This document shows, in pieces, positions 57,235-64,000 of a stretch of DNA of 64,000 bases (position 1 is the first letter of the stretch; each line of letters opens with the position of its first letter). The position numbers and the translations under genes are program-made. Below the pieces are notes generated by a model. The model was not told the DNA's origin and did no database searches. It worked only from the letters and a program-made list of their open reading frames with translations. Source of the stretch: Patiria miniata (taxonomy: Eukaryota; Echinodermata; Asteroidea; Valvatida; Asterinidae); contig NW_024037051.1 in the NCBI RefSeq assembly GCF_015706575.1, forward strand, positions 18,619,153 through 18,683,152. The letters are read 5' to 3'.

Positions 57235-58175
57235 GTAAGTTTGGCGAGTTCCAGACGCCATGCTACTACAGGGCCAAACTAAATTAATTTGACCTTTTTT
57301 AAATTCAGCACGGCGACAGCACGGCAATTAGAACCATTTTGGTTCGGCAAATTGAATTCAGCACAGCAACGTGCCCCTTTAGGGCGACAGACCTGCCACC
57401 CTATTGTCGTTCTGAATGGCAGTGGCATGATACTGTTTTAAACGCCGTACCATTGCCGTGCTGAACTCAAATGACCTATCGCCGTTTGCGAGTTAGCCAC
57501 TCCCCTTAGACAACCCAATGGAATTGTCAGTTTTGTTCGTCTCAGATTTTTTGCGTTCCGTGTCCATTTGTATATCATGTAATTGGACAGTATTTGGACA
57601 AGTTTTGTTAACGCGATTCTACCACGATAGGTCAATTCAATTGGAAGTTGGGCAAATGTTTTAGGAATACGCATACTAAAAATGAAATTGACGCGAATAT
57701 TTTGATCAGGCTGAAAGTTCATTAATCTGCTTGAACTGTTTTAACCATGGACCAATTTCTTGGCGCTGCTAAGCAAAAAAAAATCGCTTAGCACAAAAAA
57801 GCCTGGCTTAAAAAAAGCAGTTTACCAGCCAAAACTCCACATGATTTTCATGCTATTGTTGTAATTCGTACCTTAAGTTAATAGGTCGGGGCCCGCGCCC
57901 GCTGGTCCTGGAGGGAACAGACAACGAATTGATGCTCACTCTGGTATTGCTGGACACGGACTGCCGTGCGGCAGGGCTGCAGAATGCTGCCCAGCCACCG
58001 GTCACGCCTGACTGGTTTATTATGCAACACTTATAAACATAGTCATTACGTGTATTCACTACACTATAGCAAACAACAACTGAATACTAATCACAAGCAA
58101 TAGAGGTTCGCTCATAATTTTGACGCCTCATAAATCTGACAAAATTGCTTCCCGGCCCCCAACCAAATAAAGACC
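57235..58175. other. Intron after paralogue exon 2
   Basis: Sequence with small inverted motifs (GCACGGCGACAG, then GCACAGCAACGTGCC). A GC-rich block at 57880-58010 has no recognisable product. No homologue of the 11941 exon was found. Confidence 0.35.
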
Positions 58176-58779
58176 CATAAGTCCGACGCCTCATAAGTCC
58201 GACGCCTCATAAGTCCGACGCCTCATAAGTCCGACGCCTCATAAGTCCGACGCCTCATAAGTCCGACGCCTCATAAGTCCGACGCCTCATAAGTCCGACG
58301 CCTCATAAGTCCGACGCCTCATAAGTCCGACGCCTCATAAGTCCGACGCCTCATAAGTCCGACGCCTCATAAGTCCGACGCCTCATAAGTCCGACGCCTC
58401 ATAAGTCCGACGCCTCATAAGTCCGACGCCTCATAAGTCCGACGCCTCATAAGTCCGACGCCTCATAAGTCCGACGCCTCATAAGTCCGACGCCTCATAA
58501 GTCCGACGCCTCATAAGTCCGACGCCTCATAAGTCCGACGCCTCATAAGTCCGACGCCTCATAAGTCCGACGCCTCATAAGTCCGACGCCTCATAAGTCC
58601 GACGCCTCATAAGTCCGACGCCTCATAAGTCCGACGCCTCATAAGTCCGACGCCTCATAAGTCCGACGCCTCATAAGTCCGACGCCTCATAAGTCCGACG
58701 CCTCATAAGTCCGACGCCTCATAAGTCCGACGCCTCATAAGTCCGACGCCTCATAAGTCCGATTCCTCATAAGTCCGAC
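58176..58779. repeat. 16-bp satellite, 38 copies
   Basis: CATAAGTCCGACGCCT repeats with an exact 16-bp period from 58176 to 58779 (37 steps). Copies are almost uniform; only the second-last changes ACG to ATT. Degenerate precursor units (GACGCCTCATAAATCTGAC) lie just before, near 58120. Confidence 0.97.
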
Positions 58780-59005
58780 AGCCATTACTACAATACAAAC
58801 ATTGTGTAACGTGTCAGAACGTTAGCACCTCTAATTGCGATTACACATTGACATTAAGGTATGTACCCAACATCCCCCCACCTGATTATGCCCGTAGCAT
58901 CAACCCTTGCGCCAAAACCTGTGCGCTGGCAGACAGATCTACAGCCATGTTAGTTTATGCTATGCACAGTGCGCCATTCGTATGATGACAACCTCGCATA
59001 CTTAA

Positions 59006-59248
59006 AGCTAGAGTCCATCATTTGCAGCTATCCAAAAAGTGACTGACGTAATTATTGTTGAGAAATATACTTAGTTGAAAGTTAGTAAGGGGACTAAACT
59101 CCCTGTGAAATTATTCTTTGTGACATGCTGTCATTTTGAAGAAATCAGCAAAAGAAAACCTTTCCAACGGTGGGTCTTAAGACGCACCTTTGGAAAATTG
59201 CGTATAGTTTCGGTTTTTGTTTTATTCGGCGAAGCGCGCGCAAGTGTA
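59006..59248. mobile_element. piggyBac-like MITE, copy 3, truncated
   Basis: TTAA at 59002-59005, then AGCTAGAGTCCATCATTTGC and interior matching copies 1 and 2 up to about GCGCGCAAGTG, where an unrelated hairpin element begins. Confidence 0.7.
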
Positions 59249-59252
59249 GGTG

Positions 59253-59705
59253 TTATATAAAACAAATAATGAATGTTACACGTTCATGCAATGGAAAGAA
59301 TAATTTTATTCGGTGACAGATGAAATGTTCCATTCCATCTGTCACCTCATGGAATCATTCTTACCATTGCACTCACAAACATTCATTATTTGTATAATAT
59401 AGACATGAAAAAATCCTTGTCATCTGATTGGTTGACTTTTAATAGCCAGTTTATTCAGGTTAAAAACTGTTTAAAGTTCGACAAGTTCATCATATTCAAT
59501 TTATCTCGATTTAAAACAGCGCCAGCACCAGCAGCAGTGACAACGTGCAATGGAAGTTCTATTAAGCGTGCAACAGAAGTTCCATTGCACTGTGCGCTGC
59601 GTGCCACACGCGCGCCATGCCTTGGGACGAATAATTCAATGACATGTGATCAACGATCCACCAATCAGATGACGGGGATTTATTTAGGTGTTGTATAATA
59701 GTTAT
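59253..59705. repeat. Hairpin-rich repeat
   Basis: ACAAATAATGAATGTT at 59263 and its inverse AACATTCATTATTTGT at 59378 bound a stem containing GACAGATGAAATGTTCCATT and its inverse. GGTGTT(A/G)TATA occurs at both ends of the region. Confidence 0.55.
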
Positions 59706-59754
59706 TATTAGTATATTAATCATAATTTTTTGGCCAGGACCAACAATATTAGTT

Positions 59755-59860
59755 ATCTTGCGAGCGCAAGTGGGACACGGAATAATGTAGTGCGTCTGTG
59801 TCCCACATGCCACGAGGCCGAAGACCGAGTGGTATGTGGGACACAGACGCACTACATTTT
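59755..59860. repeat. Hairpin
   Basis: AATGTAGTGCGTCTGTGTCC and its inverse GGACACAGACGCACTACATT, about 25 bases apart, with a second inverted GTGGGACAC pair. Confidence 0.7.
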
Positions 59861-59889
59861 GAGTTGAGTTTGCCCAGCTCTATGAGGAG

Positions 59890-60915
59890 TTGGCTCTGAC
59901 GAAAACGTCCCAAAAATTCAAAACTTCTTCACTTAAATCAAAGTCACGCGCAGGTGCCGTAACATCTCCACCCCCCCCCCCCCTACACAGACACATCCTC
60001 CAGGACGATCTTTCTACCGTGAGTGATCATCAAAACGAAATGTCGACAACTTACTCACACAGCAAGCATACCAACTGCAGGAATGCAAACCAACGTCCGC
60101 TTAACTTTGCGGCATGGAATGTGCGAACACTCCGTGATGCCCCTAATAGACCTATATGAAGAACTACACTCGTTGGCAGAGAGCTCGCCAAATACAACAT
60201 TGACATAGCAGCACTTAGTGAAACTCGTTTTGCTGAGAAAGGTCAACTCAAGGAACTTGGTGCTGGTTACACCTTTTTCTGAGGTGGTCGTCCCAGCAAT
60301 GAACGTCATGAAGCTGGTGTTGGATTTGCCGTGAAGAATCACATCGTAGATAATCTTGAAAATCTACCAGTGGGTATCAACGACCGCTTAATGACTTTGC
60401 GTCTGTCACTCACAGCGAAACAACATGCCACCATAGTCAGCGTGTATGCACCTACCATGACAAACCCGGATGATATCAAAGACAAGTTTTATGATGATCT
60501 GGAACAAGTAATCTCCCAGGTTCCCACGAAGGACAAACTCATAATTCTCGGCGACTTCCATGCTCGTGTTGGCTCTGACCATCATACATGGCAGGGCATA
60601 ATAGGGAACCACGGTATTGGAACATATGCAATTCAAACATGTCAAGTGGTCTCCTTCTCCTCACAAAATGTGCAGAACACAACCTCACCATCAGCAACAC
60701 TTTGTTTTGACTTCCAAATAAAAACAAAGCGTCATGGATGCATCCCCGTTCAAAACATTGGCACCTGATTGATTATATTATAATCAGGAAGAGGGACATT
60801 GCAGATGTGAAAATCACCAAGGCTATGAGAGGAGCTGACTGCTCCACTGACCATCGACTCATCTGTGCGAAGTTCAACTTCAACATCAAACCACTCAGGA
60901 GACCTCAGGGCAATT
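59890..60915 (+). pseudogene. LINE, 5' part: AP-endonuclease region (broken)
   Basis: Endonuclease motifs are read across frames: FAAWNVRTLRD, then YNIDIAALSETRFAEKGQL, VYAPTMTN, LGDFHARVGSDHHTWQG and SKHWHLIDYIIIRK with DHRLICAKF. Frame changes near 60160 and 60640 and a stop at the codon after TTTTTC (60281) make it non-functional. This family of non-LTR elements is widespread in animals; I cannot fix the clade. Confidence 0.85.
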
Positions 60916-63173
60916 TCAATTCAATTCAACATGGTTTATTAACAAATCACGAATGGCAGCCACAGCTGAATTGCACGTGATTTACATTAAAAAAAAAATA
61001 CATTTTAAAAAAAGTTAAAGGTCTACCGAGTTAAAAAAAAAAAAAAAGTATGACATTAAATACTAATATAAGAAAAGGTTTAAACATTGTGCATACAGAT
61101 CTGACTAAAGAAAATTGTCTATATAGAGAAATACATATTATTGTTACAGACTGTGTTGCAATCAATTTATCTTACTTTAAAAAGGGGGCATTGAAATTGC
61201 GTTAAAACTTATAAAAGACATTCAAAAAGGTTGCAGGCAAAAAAAATATATATAGTTTCATTTAGGATTAGAATTATAAAAATGGGCCAGATGAGGAATA
61301 AGTTTAAAAATTGTGCAAAATGTGTGGCAGTCAAATTATCTTATTTAAATGAAAGGTAGTATTAAAATAGCGTTAAAACTTGTAAAATACAATAAAAGCT
61401 TGCTGGTAAAAATCTATTCATATCATTTGGGATTAGAGTTATACAGTTGTACCAGATGAGGAATGGCACTATTCTGCATTCTATTTGTTTTACACTTAAG
61501 TTGTGGGATTTTATTCGAATTTCTTAGTGTACGTTTCATTTTTGGAGGAGAAGGGATAAAATCCTTAAATTGTTCATTTTGTTTCAATGTCCTTTCGATG
61601 AATGATGTACATAGAGATTCCCTTCTTTGTTTCAAGGGGGAAATCCCGAGCTCACATAGCATCTCGGAATAACTGTTATAACCACCGCGTCCGGTGATTA
61701 TCCGTAGAGCTCTTTTTTGGATGCTTTCAATGTGGTCAGACTGGGCAGTGGTTAATCCCCCATCCCATACTGGTGCTCCATATTCAAGAAGCGGTCTGAT
61801 GTAGCTGTTGTAAATAATAAGTAGATCCTGGACAGGCAAACAGTGGCCTTTAAGAAGACGGAGCATGTAAAGTTTTCTACCTGCACGTTTAATGAGGTCA
61901 GTAATATGTGCGTCCCATTTCAAATTGCTCTGAATAAGTATGCCAAGTAGTTTAATTGATTGCACTGTTTGTAATTAATGATCATGCAGCATGAGCGAAG
62001 GTGGTGCTGGGGGGGTTCGCTGGAATGTTATTTCCATTGTTGTACATTTCTTTGGGTTTAGTTTCATGTTGTTATCCTTCGACCACTGTACCAAAGAGGA
62101 GACAGCTGACTGCATGCGCGACAATTGGTTTTGAGTTCGGCATTCGACAAGAGTCATGTCGTCGACATATTTGTAGGCGTTTATACCATTCGGTGGGGAC
62201 ATATCGTTGATCATTGCCAGAAAGATGATTGGCCCTAGACGTGTGCCCTGCGGTACACCAGAGTGAAGAGTGGACCAATCAGACTCGGAGGTTTTGTACC
62301 GTACTCTTTGTTGACGTGATGTGAGGAAGTCTGCGACCCATGGGATGAGCGAGGGACGAACACCGAGGTCCAACAACTTAGCAATTGCTATAGTGTGGTC
62401 AATACGGTCGAATGCTTTTGTAAAGTCTGTCACAACAATTGTAGACGAAGCTTTTGGAATTTCAGCATTAGCGTAGACTTGGTGTAAAATGTTAATTAAG
62501 CAGTGGGTAGTTGACAGGAATTTTCGATTCCCAAATTGGTTTGGGTCCAGTTTGGGCTGGATATCACTAAAGATCCATTTGGCTATGAAACCTTCAGTCA
62601 CCTTCGCGAAATGGTCTGTGAGAGAGATTGGACGGAGTTTATCCAGTGTAGGGGGATTTGTTTTGGGTACCGGGATAACGATAGCTCGTTTCCATTGATC
62701 GGGCACGATGCATTGTTCGAAAGATGAATTAATAATATGTGTTACGGGTGTCGCAAGTTCATAAGAGAATGTTCTCACAATCCTCGCGGAAATGTCATCT
62801 GGACCTCCAGCTGTCGTGCGTTTGATTTTCCCCAGTGCCTTCTGTACATCCCAAGGATAAACCTCAGGACATGGTGTTGAAGAGGGGAGGTAGGCCGGGA
62901 GTTTTGCAAGGTTTAGTGGTTCTAAATCACCCGCAATAGATACGAAGTGTTCATTGATTGCGTTAGCGATCGATTTAGTGTCATCATGATTTACTCCTGG
63001 GATAGTGATGGGCGAGTGGTCTTTATTGGTGCCAGAGAGCACGCGGATTTCACGATACCAGGATGACGGATTGTTTTTCTTGAGCCTCTGAATCCGCTTT
63101 GAGTAATATTCCGATCTTGCCTTTTTGATAGTTACGATGACTGCATTTCGGAGCCGTGTCCATTCATTCAAGA
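60916..63173 (-). mobile_element. 5'-truncated LINE inserted in the first LINE
   Basis: It breaks the plus-strand element between its codons for RRPQG and KKLNV. The 3' end, seen at the left, is TTGAATTGAATTGAAATT-like, as in CR1/L2-type elements that end in short repeats rather than poly(A). The 3' UTR (60960-61422) contains an imperfect tandem duplication of about 162 bp. Confidence 0.85.
61423..63173 (-). pseudogene. Reverse transcriptase of the inserted LINE
   Basis: The frame covers RT blocks RPISLTDHFAKV, VVTDFTKAFDRIDHT, GVPQGTRLGPI, the catalytic YVDD (KYVDDMTLV, near 62165) and SIKLLGILIQSNLKWDAHI. A single in-frame stop (TAA, 61975-61977) cuts it before the last 180 codons, which otherwise stay open. 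The N-terminal endonuclease is missing through truncation. Confidence 0.85.
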
Positions 63174-64000
63174 AGCCACCAAAGAAGCTCAACGTTACCA
63201 AATTAAAGACCGCCGCTGTAAAATGTGAACTGTGCAGCGCAATGTACCAGCAATTCATCTCTGCTAACTTGGTCTCAGGCGACATTGAAAAGGACTGGAA
63301 ATGCTTCAAAGATGCAGTCCACACAGCAGCTTTCGAAACTTTGGGCCCTGTTGTTCGGAAACACCAAGATTGGTTTGATGAAAATGACGAGGAGATCAAG
63401 AAACTTCTTGAAGAGAAACACCGCTTACACCTATCCATGATCAATGATGAAAAATCCGCATCGAAGAAAGCAGCCTTCCAGAGCATCCGTAAGACACTGC
63501 AGGTCAGACTTAGAGCTATGTGCGACTCATGGTGGAGCAAAAAAGCGGACAAGCTCCAGTCCTACTCAGACTGTAAAGACATGAAGAAGTTCTATGATAC
63601 GCTCAAGAAAACTTATGGGCCAAAATCATGTGGCTCTACCCCTGTCATGAGCTCTGATGGAACCACACTAATCACAGAAAAGAACCATATCATGGACCGT
63701 TGGGCTTCTCACTTCAAAAATCTGTTAATCAGGGACTCAAACATCAGCACTGAGGCATTAGATCAACTGCCTCAGAGCACTGTCAATGTGGCCCTAGCTG
63801 AAGAGCCCACTACCTCCGAGACTGAAGAAGCCATTGATGTACTATCCATGGGTAAAGCAGCTGGTTCCGACTCAATTCCTGCTGAGATATACAAAGCAGG
63901 AGATGCTTTGTTCGTGCAATGCCTCACAGAGCTATTGCAACTGATGTGGATCAAAGGAGTGCTTCCCCAAGAGTTCAAAGATGCCTCCATTGTCGAAATT
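63174..64000 (+). pseudogene. LINE, 3' part: linker and start of RT (runs off window)
   Basis: The reading frame resumes after the insertion and stays open to the window end: KKLNVTKLKTAAVKC, WWSKKADKLQ, KKFYDTLKKTYGPK, then MGKAAGSDSIPAEIYK and LPQEFKDASIV, the RT fingers motifs. Downstream parts are outside the window. Confidence 0.85.

Noticed and set aside
58176..58779. CRISPR-like array
   Set aside because: The 16-bp unit repeats with no spacers, in an animal genome; it is a satellite.

Overview
The window is animal genomic DNA, not prokaryotic. It has small exons with GT/AG borders spread over long introns, TNF-receptor-type cysteine modules, several LINE and SINE families, an intact Ty3/Gypsy retrotransposon and many short DNA-transposon derivatives. 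Long G and C runs, frequent TAGGCCTA-like motifs and this repeat mix point to an invertebrate deuterostome, perhaps an echinoderm or other ambulacrarian, but the species cannot be fixed from the sequence.

The central object is a plus-strand gene at 8086-43524 that I rebuilt by hand from 15 exons with mutually consistent splice phases (1641 nt, 546 residues). In order it encodes a signal peptide, a cysteine-rich ectodomain containing a TNFR-type repeat, one transmembrane helix, a short linker made from two duplicated 33-nt exons, a complete-looking OTU-family cysteine protease (deubiquitinase-like) domain, and a Pro/Gln-rich tail with a PxQxxD motif. A death-receptor-like molecule with an OTU domain where a death domain would usually sit is the most interesting thing here. 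A second, partial tandem paralogue begins at 55299: its signal-peptide exon and first Cys exon (57113-57234) have the same phases as the first gene, and the rest lies beyond the window or is not recognisable.

Layout. 1-8085: 5' flank with a minisatellite, three phase-consistent exons of an unidentified minus-strand gene (2201-3642), and DNA-transposon MITEs. 8086-18104: ectodomain and transmembrane exons, with hAT-, piggyBac- and mariner-like MITEs in the introns. 18105-38908: long intron region with two microexons, a 622-bp foldback element, segmental duplications, SINEs, nested MITEs and a 9043-bp Ty3/Gypsy element (27428-36470, minus strand, LTRs that look identical, 4-bp target duplication, tRNA-Leu primer site, gag, pol and an extra C2H2 zinc-finger ORF). 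38909-43524: OTU exons, microexons and tail exon. 43525-55298: no supported gene; contains a 2.2-kb inverted-repeat element enclosing a reverse-transcriptase relic, plus MITEs. 55299-57234: the paralogue. 57235-64000: a 38-copy 16-bp satellite, MITEs, and a plus-strand LINE interrupted by a second, minus-strand LINE.

The gene model comes from reading alone and no transcript evidence was available. Ectodomain and OTU assignments rest on motif recognition. The link between the transmembrane exon and the OTU exons, across about 20 kb of repeat-rich intron, is the inference most in need of a transcript.
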